Positions 6,163 through 6,226 of a DNA stretch of 6,226 bases are shown in pieces (position 1 is the stretch's first letter; the number at the start of each line of letters is the position of its first letter). Under the pieces are notes generated by a model, which was not told the DNA's origin, ran no database searches, and saw only the letters and a list, made by a program, of their open reading frames with translations. Made by a program: the position numbers and the translations under genes. The DNA lies in NCBI GenBank assembly GCA_014804495.1, contig JAAUZS010000061.1:11807-18032 (forward strand), read 5' to 3'. This DNA comes from Lachnospiraceae bacterium (GTDB lineage: Bacteria; Bacillota; Clostridia; Lachnospirales; Lachnospiraceae).

Positions 6163-6226
<64 letters not shown>

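Overview
The base composition (moderately AT-rich), strong AGGAGG-type ribosome binding sites, GTG starts and protein families point to a Gram-positive Clostridia, most likely a Lachnospiraceae-type gut anaerobe. This assignment rests on remembered resemblance, not on a search. Every supported gene lies on the + strand.

Layout. (1) 1-810: the C-terminal part of an ATPase of the AAA/DUF234 type, cut by the left edge, with a winged-helix segment and a PD-(D/E)XK-like nuclease fold at its end. (2) 811-953: a promoter with an overlapping inverted repeat that could be an operator. (3) 954-2151: a likely two-gene operon. Its first gene is an XRE-family repressor carrying an extra C-terminal domain. 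Its second is a peptidase E (S51)-like class I glutamine amidotransferase-fold protein. It is followed by non-coding DNA holding a possible gene remnant and then by a rho-independent terminator (2307-2369). (4) 2385-5979: a signalling module made of an OmpR-family response regulator, an overlapping HAMP/HisKA sensor kinase and, 118 bases later, a large secreted lipoprotein resembling the DUF6034 group. The kinase-lipoprotein gap carries three perfect TTTACA repeats in helical phase, the kind of array OmpR-family regulators bind, so the lipoprotein is the best candidate target of this two-component system. (5) 5980-6226: a control region with a near-consensus sigma-A promoter, then a short reading frame that runs into at least 9.5 uninterrupted copies of the tetranucleotide GACA at the right edge.

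How the parts may work together. The kinase has two membrane segments flanking an external sensor of about 130 residues, so it probably reads a signal at the membrane and phosphorylates the regulator at Asp54. The regulator then likely acts at the TTTACA array to set the level of the lipoprotein. The XRE/peptidase E pair looks like a separate self-regulated unit.

The most unusual signal is the GACA tract. It sits a few codons after a plausible start codon and downstream of a strong promoter, which is the arrangement of a phase-variable (contingency) gene. That arrangement is well known in Haemophilus and Neisseria and would be surprising in a Clostridium relative. The window stops inside the tract, so the gene it would control is not visible, and the tract could also mark an assembly break.
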